Positions 10,834 to 21,267 of a DNA stretch of 64,000 bases are shown here, in pieces. This DNA comes from Candidatus Contendobacter odensis Run_B_J11 (lineage in GTDB: Bacteria; Pseudomonadota; Gammaproteobacteria; Competibacterales; Competibacteraceae): NCBI RefSeq assembly GCF_000531125.1, contig NZ_CBTK010000024.1:59911-123910 (forward strand), given 5' to 3'. Both the position numbers and the translations under genes were made by a program. The stretch's first letter is position 1. The number at the start of each line of letters is the position of its first letter. The notes below the pieces were generated by a model. It searched no databases. It saw nothing but the letters and a program-made list of their open reading frames with translations, and had not been told where the DNA came from.

Positions 10834-11640
10834 ATGAACCGCATTACCCGCCGTTTTCAGGAATTAAGCCGCACCGGCCGCAAGGCCCTGATTCCGTACA
10901 TCACTGCCGGCGATCCGCGCCCGGAACTGACCGTACCGATGTTGCATACGCTGGTCGCAGCCGGCGCCGATATTATTGAACTGGGCGTCCCGTTCTCCGA
11001 TCCGATGGCCGATGGCCCCGTCATCCAGAAAGCCTGCGAGCGGGCGTTGACTCACGGAATGTCGTTGCGAGGGGTGTTGAGCCTGGTGCGCGAGTTTCGC
11101 CAGACCGATAGCGAGACGCCGTTGGTGCTGATGGGCTATCTCAATCCTGTCGAGAGCCTGGGTTATGACGCTTTTGTCGCTGGCGCCCGTGATGCCGGGG
11201 TGGACGGAGTATTGACCGTGGACCTGCCGCCGGAGGAAGCCGCCGAGCTGGCCGAACCGCTCAAGGCCGCCGGGATCGCCACGATTTTCCTGCTGGCTCC
11301 CACCAGTTCCCGCGAGCGCATCTGCCATACCGCTGAACTGGCGCAAGGCTATCTCTACTACGTCTCGCTCAAGGGCGTGACCGGATCGGCGGCAATCAAT
11401 GTCGCTGAGGTGGCCGAAAAACTGGCAATGATTCGCACCTGCACCGATTTACCGGTGGGCGTCGGTTTCGGCATCAAAGATCCGCCGACCGCTGCCGCTG
11501 TTGCCAAAGTCGCCGATGCGGTGGTGGTAGGTAGTACGCTGGTCGCCAAAATGGCCGAACTGGCGGATGATCCGGAGCGGATGCGCCACGAAGTCGCCCA
11601 GTTGGTCGCTGCCATGCGTCAGGCGATGGATCAAGCCTGA
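10834..11640 (+). CDS. trpA: TrpA, tryptophan synthase alpha chain
   Basis: TrpA cleaves indole-3-glycerol phosphate to indole, which is channelled to TrpB. Catalytic residues are in the expected places: [17 protein letters not shown] with its Glu, and VDLPPEEA with its Asp; the phosphate-binding loop GFGIKDP is near the end. The ATG at 10834 gives 268 residues, the usual length, and starts [11 protein letters not shown] as in gammaproteobacterial TrpA. Confidence 0.97.
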   Translation: MNRITRRFQELSRTGRKALIPYITAGDPRPELTVPMLHTLVAAGADIIELGVPFSDPMADGPVIQKACERALTHGMSLRGVLSLVREFRQTDSETPLVLMGYLNPVESLGYDAFVAGARDAGVDGVLTVDLPPEEAAELAEPLKAAGIATIFLLAPTSSRERICHTAELAQGYLYYVSLKGVTGSAAINVAEVAEKLAMIRTCTDLPVGVGFGIKDPPTAAAVAKVADAVVVGSTLVAKMAELADDPERMRHEVAQLVAAMRQAMDQA

Positions 11641-11717
11641 ACGCCAGTTCCCGTAACTTAATCCGGCGTTGCCGGAATGGACTTCAGCGGCGGCAAGAGA
11701 TTGAGAGACTATCAAGC

Positions 11718-12170
11718 ATGACAACCGCAGAACCGGGCGTAGCAAACTATGACCACGACTTCTATCTGTGGACGCAACAGCAGGCCGACCTGCTTCGGCA
11801 ACGGCAATTTAACCGGGTGGATTTGGATGTTGAGAATATCGCTGAAGAAATTGAGAGCATGGGACGCCGTGAAAAACATTCCATCCGAAGCTACCTATTT
11901 AATGTGATGATGCATCTGCTGAAATGGCAGTATCAGCCGGATCGGCGCGGAACCAGTTGGGAATTATCCATCCACAATGGGCGGGATCAAATCGCTTGGC
12001 AGATCAAAGATAGTCCAAGCTTACGCCCGCAGTTGTCGGCGTTCATTGATGATGTTTATCCAAGTGTCCGTCGGAACACTGCGGGTGAACCCGGCTTGTC
12101 GCAGGCAACCTTCCCTGAGCAATGTCCATTCACAGTTGAACAAATTATCAGTGATTATTGGCCGGAATAA
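11718..12170 (+). CDS. DUF29 family protein
   Basis: This 150-residue protein has the DUF29 pattern throughout: [17 protein letters not shown] at the N-terminus, then [30 protein letters not shown] and [13 protein letters not shown]. The function of DUF29 is unknown. Such genes are often multicopy and mobile in cyanobacteria and gammaproteobacteria. It lies between trpA and accD, 77 bases after trpA and 95 before accD, and interrupts an otherwise conserved gene series. It reads as less G+C-rich than its neighbours. No membrane segment or signal is visible. Confidence 0.85.
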   Translation: MTTAEPGVANYDHDFYLWTQQQADLLRQRQFNRVDLDVENIAEEIESMGRREKHSIRSYLFNVMMHLLKWQYQPDRRGTSWELSIHNGRDQIAWQIKDSPSLRPQLSAFIDDVYPSVRRNTAGEPGLSQATFPEQCPFTVEQIISDYWPE

Positions 12171-12216
12171 TCTCCACAGCTTCTTCTCAAGCGCGCCTGA
12201 GAGAAAGCCAAATAAC

Positions 12217-12239
12217 TTTTCTCCCAGCGGGAGAGAAAA
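12217..12239 (+). other. Short hairpin between the DUF29 gene and accD
   Basis: TCTCCC (12220-12225) pairs with GGGAGA (12229-12234) around a three-base loop and is followed by GAAAA, within the accD leader. There is no T-run, so it is not a standard terminator; it might shape the accD leader. Low confidence that it matters. Confidence 0.3.
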
Positions 12240-12265
12240 TTTCCCATCTTGCAGGATACTCACTG

Positions 12266-13132
12266 ATGAGCTGGTACGAAAAACTGGTTCCCTCGCGTAT
12301 TCGCACCGACGGTCGCAACAAACACCAGATGCCCGAAGGGCTGTGGAGCAAGTGCGAAGAGTGCGGCGCGGTGCTGTACGGCGCCGAACTGGAGCGCAAT
12401 CTACAGGTCTGCCCCAAGTGCAGCCACCACATGGCGCTGAGTGCGCGCACTCGCTTGCACCGTTTTCTCGATGAGCAGGACTGCGTGGAAATCGGTGACG
12501 ATATCGAACCGATTGATTTTCTCCGGTTCAAGGACGGCAAGAAGTACAAAGACCGGCTGGTGCAGGCGCAGAAGACCAGCGACGAAAAGGATGCTCTCGT
12601 TGCCTTGCGCGGCCTGCTCAAGGGAATGCCGGTGGTGGCGGCGGCGTTTGAGTTCGGATTTATGGCGGGTTCAATGGGTTCGGTGGTCGGCGAACGCTTT
12701 GTTCGTGCAGCCCAAATCGCCCTGAACGAACACATTCCGTTCATCTGCTTTTCGGCCAGCGGCGGAGCGCGGATGCAGGAGGCGCTGGTCTCGCTGATGC
12801 AAATGGCCAAGACCAGCGCCGCGCTGGCCCGCTTGGCCGACCACGGCATCCCCTATATTTCGGTGATGACCCATCCCACCACCGGTGGGGTATCCGCCAG
12901 TCTGGCGATGCTGGGCGACATCAATATCGCGGAACCCAAGGCGCTGATTGGCTTCGCCGGGCCGAGGGTGATCGAGCAGACGGTGCGGGAAAAGCTGCCG
13001 GAAGGTTTTCAACGCAGTGAGTTTCTGCTGGAACATGGTGTGATCGACCTGATCGTGGATCGCCGCGAGCTGCGCGACCGGCTGGCGCTGCTGCTGGCGA
13101 TGTTAACTGGCCGCGATGCGCTCGCGGCGTGA
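12266..13132 (+). CDS. accD: AccD, acetyl-CoA carboxylase carboxyltransferase beta subunit
   Basis: AccD with AccA transfers carboxyl from carboxybiotin to acetyl-CoA to give malonyl-CoA for fatty acid synthesis. The N-terminal zinc ribbon has C30, C33, C49 and C52 (KCEECG...CPKC), followed by the crotonase-like fold with the oxyanion-hole glycines in [10 protein letters not shown] and TTGGVSAS. The start is the ATG at 12266 ([12 protein letters not shown]), the standard AccD N-terminus, giving 288 residues; the open frame runs further upstream but is not conserved. It is followed closely by folC. Confidence 0.96.
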   Translation: MSWYEKLVPSRIRTDGRNKHQMPEGLWSKCEECGAVLYGAELERNLQVCPKCSHHMALSARTRLHRFLDEQDCVEIGDDIEPIDFLRFKDGKKYKDRLVQAQKTSDEKDALVALRGLLKGMPVVAAAFEFGFMAGSMGSVVGERFVRAAQIALNEHIPFICFSASGGARMQEALVSLMQMAKTSAALARLADHGIPYISVMTHPTTGGVSASLAMLGDINIAEPKALIGFAGPRVIEQTVREKLPEGFQRSEFLLEHGVIDLIVDRRELRDRLALLLAMLTGRDALAA

Positions 13133-13139
13133 GGATGCA

Positions 13140-14438
13140 ATGCGCTTTGCGACGCTGGATGACTGGCTGCGCTGGCAGGAAACCCTGCATCCCAAGGCTA
13201 TCGATCTGAATTTGGATCGGGTGCGAACCGTACTGCGGCGGCTACGACCGGATCCGTGCGCGTATCCGGTGATCACCGTCGGTGGCACCAACGGCAAAGG
13301 CTCTTGTGTTGCGATGCTGGACGCTATTTTGCGCGCCGCCGGCTATCGGGTCGGTGCTTACACCTCGCCGCATTTGCTGCGCTATAACGAACGCATCCAG
13401 GTGAATGGCGTAGCGGCGAATGATGTCTCGCTGTGCCGGGCATTCGCCTGCATTGACGCAGCGCGTGGTGATCTTTCCCTGACCTACTTTGAGTTCGGGA
13501 CGCTGGCGGCGCTGGAGCTGTTTGACGAGGCCGGGGTGGACGTCGCCGTACTGGAAGTTGGACTCGGCGGGCGGCTGGACGCGGTCAACATCGTGGACGC
13601 CGACGCGGCGCTGGTGGTCAGCATCGGCATCGATCATACCGACTGGCTGGGTACGGATCGCGACAGCATTGGCTACGAAAAAGCCGGCATTTATCGCCAC
13701 GAACGATCAGCGATCTGCGCAGATCCCGATCCTCCGCACCGGCTGATCGAACACGCCCGCACCATCGGCGCACGATTGATCCAAGTGAACCACGATTACG
13801 CTTACTCCCGCGTCGGTAACCGGTGGCGCTGGTGTTCAGGCCCGTTGCAATTCAACGATCTGCCGCTGCCGGCGCTACAAGGCGAACATCAAATCGGCAA
13901 CGCCGCCGCAGTATTAGCGACGTTAAACAGTGTGCGCGACTGTTTGCCGGTCACTGCTGAGGCCATCCATACCGGCTTGATGCAAGTCCAATTGCCGGGG
14001 CGATTTCAGATTATCCCCGGCCCGGTTGAGTGGATTCTCGATGTTGCTCATAATCCGCCCGCCGCTGCCGTTTTGGCCGCTCAGTTACGGTCGCGACCCT
14101 GTTTCGGACGAACCCACGCCATCGTCGGTCTGCTGGCCGACAAGGATGCCCAAGGCGTGATCGAGGCATTGGCTGGCGTGGTGGATGAATGGCGTCCGAT
14201 CTCGCTCGCAGGAGCGCGTGGGCGCACCGGTGCTGAACTGGCCGTGCTATTAGGTTCAGCCGGAATTCAGGCGGTCGCCGCACACGATGATATCGCCAGC
14301 GCCTGCCAGGCTGCCGTGCAGGTCGCCTGCGCCGGTGACCGCATCGTTGTCCTCGGCTCGTTCCACACGGTGGCTCCGATACTGGCCACCCAGCCATGGC
14401 TGACTCCTTGCCCTCTGCCGCAATCACGGGAGACTTGA
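13140..14438 (+). CDS. folC: FolC, dihydrofolate synthase / folylpolyglutamate synthase
   Basis: FolC adds the first glutamate to dihydropteroate and extends folate polyglutamates. The Mur-ligase-like ATP-binding loop TVGGTNGKGS is at about residue 49, and EVGLGGRLDAVN and IDHTDWLG are family motifs. The ATG at 13140, with GAGGA just upstream, gives 432 residues. It starts eight bases after accD and sits in the conserved accD-folC-dedD-cvpA-purF series. Confidence 0.95.
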   Translation: MRFATLDDWLRWQETLHPKAIDLNLDRVRTVLRRLRPDPCAYPVITVGGTNGKGSCVAMLDAILRAAGYRVGAYTSPHLLRYNERIQVNGVAANDVSLCRAFACIDAARGDLSLTYFEFGTLAALELFDEAGVDVAVLEVGLGGRLDAVNIVDADAALVVSIGIDHTDWLGTDRDSIGYEKAGIYRHERSAICADPDPPHRLIEHARTIGARLIQVNHDYAYSRVGNRWRWCSGPLQFNDLPLPALQGEHQIGNAAAVLATLNSVRDCLPVTAEAIHTGLMQVQLPGRFQIIPGPVEWILDVAHNPPAAAVLAAQLRSRPCFGRTHAIVGLLADKDAQGVIEALAGVVDEWRPISLAGARGRTGAELAVLLGSAGIQAVAAHDDIASACQAAVQVACAGDRIVVLGSFHTVAPILATQPWLTPCPLPQSRET

Positions 14439-14440
14439 TT

Positions 14441-15556
14441 TTGGAAAACCGTTTGACCCAACGCCTGGTCGGCGCCGCTGTTGTCGCGGCGCTGGCGGTC
14501 ATTTTCGTGCCGGGACTGCTGAAACAGGGAGACAAGCGGCTGGTTACCCCGACTACGGTCAGTCCGCCGCCGGTGGGGCAACCGCCGCCTGCCTCCAATC
14601 CGCCGGCGCTGACCTTTTCCCAGCCCGCGCCGCCGGCTCCGGTCGAAATCCCACCGGCTGTTGCCCCTGCACCGGTCCAGCCGGATTCAGCATCGCTACC
14701 AGCGCCCGCTGTAACTGACGCGCCGCACCCACTACCCTCTCAGACTCCGACGGCTCCACCCTCAAATGACCCGGCCAAGGCCATACGCGAGGAAGCCGCC
14801 CGCGCTAAGGTGGCACAGGAAGCCAAGGCTAAAGCCGAGGAGGAACGCATCGCCGCCGCCAAGGCGCGATCAGAGGCCGATCACCGTGCAGCACAGGCTG
14901 AAGCGGCTAAAAAACGCGCCCGTGCCGAGGCAGTGCGCAGCGCTGCTGCCCGGGCGGAAGCCGGGCGACTGGAAGCCGCCCAAGCCGGATCCCGTCCGCT
15001 GGATTCGACGCACACGGCTGCTGATCAGGCCGAAACCCAGGCCGCGCAGGCCGAAAATAGCCGTGCTGCCAAAGCTGCTCTGGCCGAAGCCGCTCGGGCT
15101 GAGGCTGCTCGGAGAACGGCTCAGGCGGATGCTGCCCAGAAAACGGCGCAGGCCGAAACCGCCCGCCGCGAAGCGGTGCGCGCTGACGCCGCCCGTAAAG
15201 TGGCTCAAGCCGAAGCCGCCCGTACCACAGCAAAATCCGGGGAACCCACTCAAACCGGCGCGGCTCCCGCCCAACCCGGAAACAGCTTGCCCAAGATTCA
15301 ACTGGTTTCTCGCGCCGAATCCACAGCACCCGCGCGATCCTCTACCCGGCCACCCACGGCGAATGCACCCTCTCAACCGCAACCTGCGCCGCCGGCATCG
15401 ACACCGGCCAGTGGTGGTACCGTAGCGGGTAGCTATGCGCTACAGGAGAACGCCAATGCCCTGCGTGACTACTACCGCAGCCAGAATATTCGAGCCGCCA
15501 TTGAGACGATCATGGTCAATGGCCGACCCATGTACCGGGTGCGAATTTGGCGGTGA
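14441..15556 (+). CDS. dedD: DedD-like SPOR-domain protein, alanine-rich, with short SPOR domain
   Basis: DedD-type proteins bind denuded septal peptidoglycan through a C-terminal SPOR domain. Here the N-terminus has one membrane segment (RLVGAAVVAALAVIFVPGLL), then a proline-rich stretch (about 30-110), then a long Ala/Lys/Glu/Arg-rich segment with repeated AEAARAEAARR-like motifs (about 115-275), probably helical. The C-terminus looks like only the first half of a SPOR domain, ending PMYRVRIWR. Start: TTG at 14441 with GGGAGA eight bases upstream matches family length before the membrane segment; an ATG at 14396 overlapping folC would add 15 residues. Position between folC and cvpA supports the identity. 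Confidence 0.8.
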   Translation: MENRLTQRLVGAAVVAALAVIFVPGLLKQGDKRLVTPTTVSPPPVGQPPPASNPPALTFSQPAPPAPVEIPPAVAPAPVQPDSASLPAPAVTDAPHPLPSQTPTAPPSNDPAKAIREEAARAKVAQEAKAKAEEERIAAAKARSEADHRAAQAEAAKKRARAEAVRSAAARAEAGRLEAAQAGSRPLDSTHTAADQAETQAAQAENSRAAKAALAEAARAEAARRTAQADAAQKTAQAETARREAVRADAARKVAQAEAARTTAKSGEPTQTGAAPAQPGNSLPKIQLVSRAESTAPARSSTRPPTANAPSQPQPAPPASTPASGGTVAGSYALQENANALRDYYRSQNIRAAIETIMVNGRPMYRVRIWR

Positions 15557-15674
15557 TCCTGCACCAATTCCTGCATTTTTCGCCGGGGTGCGATTCTGCT
15601 AAGATGCTTTTTCACAGACCATCAGCAGGCATCGCGGACATGGGCGCACGATTCAGAGCAGTACGCAGCAGCGC

Positions 15675-16166
15675 ATGAACTGGGCGGACTACTTCATTCT
15701 CATCCTCATCACCCTGTCGGCGTTGATAGGTCTGTGGCGCGGGCTATTGCGCGAGGTCATCTCGCTGGCAACCTGGATCGCCGCCATCGCCATCGCGTTC
15801 CTGTTCGCTGAGGATGGCGCTGCACATCTGGCTCCCTACATCGAACTTCCATCGCTGCGGATCGCGGCGGCCTTCGGCGGCCTGTTCCTGACCACTCTGC
15901 TGCTGGGCGGACTGGTGGGCATCCTCGCCTCGTATCTGGTGGACTACACCGGTTTGACTGGCACTGACCGGGTGCTGGGCATGGTGTTTGGGCTGGCGCG
16001 GGGTGCCGCCATTATCGCTTTGCTGGTGCTGGCAGCGGGATTGACGCCCCTGCCCAAAGATCCGTGGTGGCAACAGGCAAAACTGTTGCCCCATTTTCAG
16101 CAAGGCGCGATCTGGCTGCGGGACTTCCTGCCGCCGGAACTGGCCCAGCACTTTCGCTTCCCTTGA
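15675..16166 (+). CDS. cvpA: CvpA family membrane protein
   Basis: CvpA is an inner-membrane protein named for colicin V production and located next to purF in many gammaproteobacteria; its molecular role is not settled. The 163 residues contain about four hydrophobic segments (3-20, 28-45, 62-90, 100-125) and the family motifs ILITLSALIGLWRGLLREVISL and DRVLGMVFGLARG. The position before purF supports the call. Confidence 0.92.
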   Translation: MNWADYFILILITLSALIGLWRGLLREVISLATWIAAIAIAFLFAEDGAAHLAPYIELPSLRIAAAFGGLFLTTLLLGGLVGILASYLVDYTGLTGTDRVLGMVFGLARGAAIIALLVLAAGLTPLPKDPWWQQAKLLPHFQQGAIWLRDFLPPELAQHFRFP

Positions 16167-16216
16167 TACGTTTCCTATGACGGTCACGACCGTCCATTGT
16201 GATGGGTAAGAGCAGA

Positions 16217-17728
<1,512 letters not shown>

Positions 17729-17776
17729 GCGCTATGCCGGCTTTTTGCTGGCGCTCTTGGCATGGAGACACCCGCC

Positions 17777-18973
17777 ATGAATCCTTTTGACGATGTTGTC
17801 GAACCCGGTTTTGCCAGTCTGGCGGTACGCGCCGGCCAGACCCGCACTCACGAGGGCGAACACGCTGAGCCGATTTTCCTCACCTCCAGCTTCGTGTTCG
17901 CCAACGCTGCCGAAGCGGCTGCCCGCTTTAGCACCGCTACGGGCAATATCTATTCCCGGTTTACCAATCCGACGGTACGCATGTTTCAGGAACGGCTGGC
18001 GGCGCTGGAGGGCGGCGAATCCTGCATCGCTACCGGCTCCGGGATGGCGGCGATCCTGGCGACCTGCATGGCCTTGCTGAAGAGCGGCGATCACATTGTC
18101 TCGGCCAGCGCCGTATTCGGTACCACGATTTCCTTATTTAACCAGTACTTGAGCAAGTTTGGCATCACCGTCAGTTATGTGCAGCTCAGCGATCTCGCGG
18201 CCTGGGAAGCGGCGATTCGGCCAGAAACCCGGCTGTTTTATCTGGAAACGCCGTCCAATCCGCTGATGGAACTGGCCGATATTCAAGCACTGGCTGACCT
18301 GGCCCATGCCCACGATATTTTGCTGGTGGTAGACAACTGTTTCTGCACCCCGGCGCTGCAACAACCGTTCAAGCTGGGTGCGGATTTAGTCATTCACTCC
18401 GGCACCAAGTATCTGGACGGTCAGGGCCGCTGCGTCGGCGGCGCGGTGGTGGGCGATCACCAACGAGTGGGTACCGACATCTACGGTTTTCTGCGCACCG
18501 CCGGTCCCAGCCTGAGTCCGTTCAACGCCTGGGTTTTCCTCAAGGGGCTGGAAACCTTGCACCTGCGGATGCGCGCCCACAGTGAGGCGGCTTTGCAACT
18601 GGCGCAGTGGTTGGAAACGCAAGCGGCGGTGGAACGGGTTTACTATCCGGGCCTGCGCTCACACCCGCAGCACGAACTGGCAAAGCGGCAACAAAGCGGC
18701 TTCGGTGGCATCGTTTCCTTTGAGTTGCGTGGTGGCCAGCCCGCCGCCTGGTCCCTGATTGACGCCACCCGGTTAATCTCGATTACCGCCAATCTGGGCG
18801 ACACCAAATCTACTATTACGCATCCTGCCACCACCACCCACGGTCGGCTGACTCCATCGGAGCGGGAACGCGCCGGTATTCGCGAGGGGTTGGTGCGGAT
18901 TTCGGTGGGATTAGAGGACGTGGCGGATATTCAACGTGATTTGGAACACGGTTTATGCCGGTTGAACGGATGA
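17777..18973 (+). CDS. metZ: MetZ, O-succinylhomoserine sulfhydrylase
   Basis: MetZ is a PLP enzyme of the Cys/Met-metabolism family that makes homocysteine directly from O-succinylhomoserine and sulfide. The PLP lysine is K211 in HSGTKYLDGQGR; other motifs are IYSRFTNPT and LETPSNPL. MetZ rather than MetB or CGS is inferred from the DGQGR loop and the location after purF, as in Pseudomonas. The ATG at 17777 has GGAGA at 17764-17768; an ATG at 17762 would add five residues. The stop overlaps the next gene. Confidence 0.92.
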   Translation: MNPFDDVVEPGFASLAVRAGQTRTHEGEHAEPIFLTSSFVFANAAEAAARFSTATGNIYSRFTNPTVRMFQERLAALEGGESCIATGSGMAAILATCMALLKSGDHIVSASAVFGTTISLFNQYLSKFGITVSYVQLSDLAAWEAAIRPETRLFYLETPSNPLMELADIQALADLAHAHDILLVVDNCFCTPALQQPFKLGADLVIHSGTKYLDGQGRCVGGAVVGDHQRVGTDIYGFLRTAGPSLSPFNAWVFLKGLETLHLRMRAHSEAALQLAQWLETQAAVERVYYPGLRSHPQHELAKRQQSGFGGIVSFELRGGQPAAWSLIDATRLISITANLGDTKSTITHPATTTHGRLTPSERERAGIREGLVRISVGLEDVADIQRDLEHGLCRLNG

Positions 18974-19668
18974 TGATCAAAGCCATCACTTTTGATCTGG
19001 ATGACACGCTGTGGGATGTGTGGCCGGTGGTGATTCGGGCTGAACAGTTATTACACGACTGGCTGGCTGAGCGCTATCCCGGCATCCCGGAGCAGTTCAC
19101 GCCACTGGATTTGCGCGAACTGTGCAGCGAGGTCGCCGACGTTCAACCCGATATTGCCCATGACCGTACCTTGCTGCGTAAGGAAGCCTTGCGCTGGGCA
19201 GCGGCACGGGTTGGTTATACCGCGTTCGACAGTGATGCGGCCTTCGCAGTATTTTTTGCCGCCCGCAATGCGGTGGAGTTGTTCGAAGACGTGCGGCCCA
19301 CGCTGGAGCGACTGGCTCAACACTACACGCTGGCGTCATTGTCCAACGGCAATGCGGACCTGCGGATCATCGGTCTGGATAATCTGTTTGCGTTTTCAAT
19401 CAATGCGATTGAGGTGGGATCGGCCAAGCCAGAACCGCTGATGTTCGAGACCGCCCGCCGCCGGTTAGGGCTGTGGCCCACTGAGATCATCCATGTTGGC
19501 GATGATCCGATCCACGATGTGCAGGGCGGTCGGGACGCCGGCTTTGGTACCGTATGGGTGAACCGCAGCCGTCAGGAGTGGCCGGGCGGCGCCAGAGCGG
19601 ATGCGGAGATTGGCAATCTGGCAGAATTGGAAGGGGTGCTGGCGGATTGGAAAAGCCACTCCGCCTGA
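18970..19668 (+). CDS. HAD family phosphatase (YigB-like)
   Basis: This 232-residue HAD hydrolase has motif I FDLDDTLWD at residues 8-16, motif II SNGNAD, and motifs III and IV around KPEPLMFE and HVGDDPIHDVQGGRDAG. The arrangement and the alpha-helical cap resemble E. coli YigB, an FMN and sugar-phosphate phosphatase; the substrate here is not determined. The ATG at 18970 overlaps the metZ stop; a second ATG follows at 18973. The coupling to metZ suggests cotranscription but does not reveal a shared pathway. Confidence 0.88.
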   Translation: MMIKAITFDLDDTLWDVWPVVIRAEQLLHDWLAERYPGIPEQFTPLDLRELCSEVADVQPDIAHDRTLLRKEALRWAAARVGYTAFDSDAAFAVFFAARNAVELFEDVRPTLERLAQHYTLASLSNGNADLRIIGLDNLFAFSINAIEVGSAKPEPLMFETARRRLGLWPTEIIHVGDDPIHDVQGGRDAGFGTVWVNRSRQEWPGGARADAEIGNLAELEGVLADWKSHSA

Positions 19669-19681
19669 AACGGGTGAGCGG

Positions 19682-20419
19682 CTACCACGGAATGGGCTTG
19701 CCGTCGCGGAAGAAGCCGCCGTTCGGCCCATCGTCCGGCAGCATGGCCGCCCAGACAATGCCGAAAGTACCTTGTTCCACGCTGCGTTCAGCGTTAGGTC
19801 CACCGATGTCGGTGCGTACCCAGCCAGGGCAAACCGAGTTAACCAGGATGTTATAGCCCTGGGTTTCCGCCGCCAGAATGCGGGTCAACGCATTCAGTGC
19901 CGTCTTGGAAATCCGGTAGGCTGGTGATCGGCCTTCCATCTCGCTCAACTGGCCCATGCCGCTGGAAACATTGACAATGCGGCCATAGTGCTGTTGTTTC
20001 ATCAGCGGCACCAATTCCTGCGCCAGCAGCAGTGGACCGTACAGATTGGTTTTTAGCGTCGCGGTCAAGGTGTCCAGGCTGGCGGTGAGGACGCTGGTGA
20101 TGCCCACGTCCTCGGTGCCGTGACTGTCGAGAAACACGCCAGCATTATTGACCAGGATATCTACCCGACCGCAGCGGCTATGAATGAACGCCCCCAGATC
20201 CGCCACGCTGCTTTCCAAGGCCACATCCAGCGGCTGAAACAGGACATCCAGTCCCTCAGCCAGCAGCTTCTCCAACGCCATTTCGCCCTTACCAGGGTTG
20301 CGGCTGGTGAGGATCACCCGGAGGTCGCGCTTGGCCAGTTGCCGAGCCGTTTCCAACCCTAATCCACGGTTGGCGCCCGTGACCACCGCGACCGGTTTGC
20401 TGCTTTTTCCACTCAACAT
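19682..20419 (-). CDS. Short-chain dehydrogenase, carbonyl-reductase-like
   Basis: The 245-residue protein has the SDR signature TGANRGLGLE for NAD(P) binding, NNAG, a catalytic Ser in NVSSGMGQL, and the YRISK catalytic pair (about residue 163). The sequence CPGWVRTDIGG near the C-terminus is typical of CBR1/plant carbonyl-reductase-like enzymes. The substrate is unknown. It is transcribed away from the HAD gene and follows the DUF3047 gene on the same strand after a 200-base A+T-rich gap. Confidence 0.88.
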   Translation of the reverse strand: MLSGKSSKPVAVVTGANRGLGLETARQLAKRDLRVILTSRNPGKGEMALEKLLAEGLDVLFQPLDVALESSVADLGAFIHSRCGRVDILVNNAGVFLDSHGTEDVGITSVLTASLDTLTATLKTNLYGPLLLAQELVPLMKQQHYGRIVNVSSGMGQLSEMEGRSPAYRISKTALNALTRILAAETQGYNILVNSVCPGWVRTDIGGPNAERSVEQGTFGIVWAAMLPDDGPNGGFFRDGKPIPW

Positions 20420-20619
20420 GATCTTGCTCCCCTCCGGTCATCGCCGCCGTTATTGCCACGGCCTCAGTGATTAACCGTGTGTTGTTTTATTCATACTAAA
20501 TAGTAGCATCATAGCTACAAAAAACAAAACTCTTCGATGTGGTTGCATAGAACTACACCCGAAATCCCAACGCGGTACGGCACATCGTGGAGAGGAGTCA
20601 GAATTTTTTATGTCGGGAA
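20420..20619. other. A+T-rich spacer with small inverted repeat
   Basis: This 200-base stretch has no coding look. It contains an inverted repeat GTAGC/GCTAC (20503-20507 and 20514-20518) next to an A-run (20519-20524). On the minus strand this region could hold the promoter of the SDR gene. I see no clear -35/-10 pair. Confidence 0.35.
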
Positions 20620-21267
20620 TCATTGCACCGTGAAATAAATATCGCCGTACCAAGCCGTGGCGTTCTGGCCGCTATTGTCGGTATCGGTCATTAACGCGAC
20701 CGCATCAATTTGATGAATGTCCTCACCGAACAATTGCTGGAAATCAGCGCGGATATTGCGCTTTTCACTCACCCATCTGCTGGCGTCTTTCATCCCCGAA
20801 CGTAACGCCATCACCCGGGCGTTGCCAGTGAACGCATTGTTCCAGGTAGCACCCACCGCCTGATTGCTGGACCAGACATAAATCAGTGAGCGCGTTTTCC
20901 AAAACGCCGCGCCGCCCGATACTACGACGTAAACCCGGGCTGGATAGTCATCGCCTGCTTTGCTGCGCTCATCCACCCCGCTCAATACCCGATCCACTCG
21001 CCACGACCAGTTAAGCCAGGGGGTGCGGTTCAAATCCACCGGAATTTCTCGATAGAGTCCTGAAGCCGTACCCTGACTCTCGGCGAATAGAACCCGCCGA
21101 CCGTCCTGTGCCATCAAGCGATAGCGGGTTTCACCCTGAAAGGATTTGGTTTGCCAGTCGTTCAGGTCACCGGCGGAAAACCGTCCGATCATTAATTCCT
21201 CGTTCGCTGCAACCACTAAGGTCGAAACCGCCAATAGCCCCGCGCCCAGCATTATTCTGAATCTCAT
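20620..21267 (-). CDS. DUF3047 family secreted protein
   Basis: The 215-residue protein starts with a signal peptide (MRFRIMLGAGLLAVSTLVVAA) and continues as DUF3047, with the conserved ASGLYREIPVDLNRTPWLNWSWRVD and AGDDYPARVYVVV. The family function is unknown; the fold is predicted to be a beta-sandwich. The start at 21267 has a strong AGGAGG site and overlaps the stop of the upstream lipoprotein gene by ATGA; a longer frame exists upstream but lies in that gene. Likely periplasmic. Confidence 0.9.
   Translation of the reverse strand: MRFRIMLGAGLLAVSTLVVAANEELMIGRFSAGDLNDWQTKSFQGETRYRLMAQDGRRVLFAESQGTASGLYREIPVDLNRTPWLNWSWRVDRVLSGVDERSKAGDDYPARVYVVVSGGAAFWKTRSLIYVWSSNQAVGATWNNAFTGNARVMALRSGMKDASRWVSEKRNIRADFQQLFGEDIHQIDAVALMTDTDNSGQNATAWYGDIYFTVQ

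Noticed and set aside
14859..15329. Minus-strand open frames opposite the alanine-rich part of the DedD-like gene
   Set aside because: These come from biased repetitive coding sequence; the plus-strand frame has a membrane segment and SPOR start at conserved positions.
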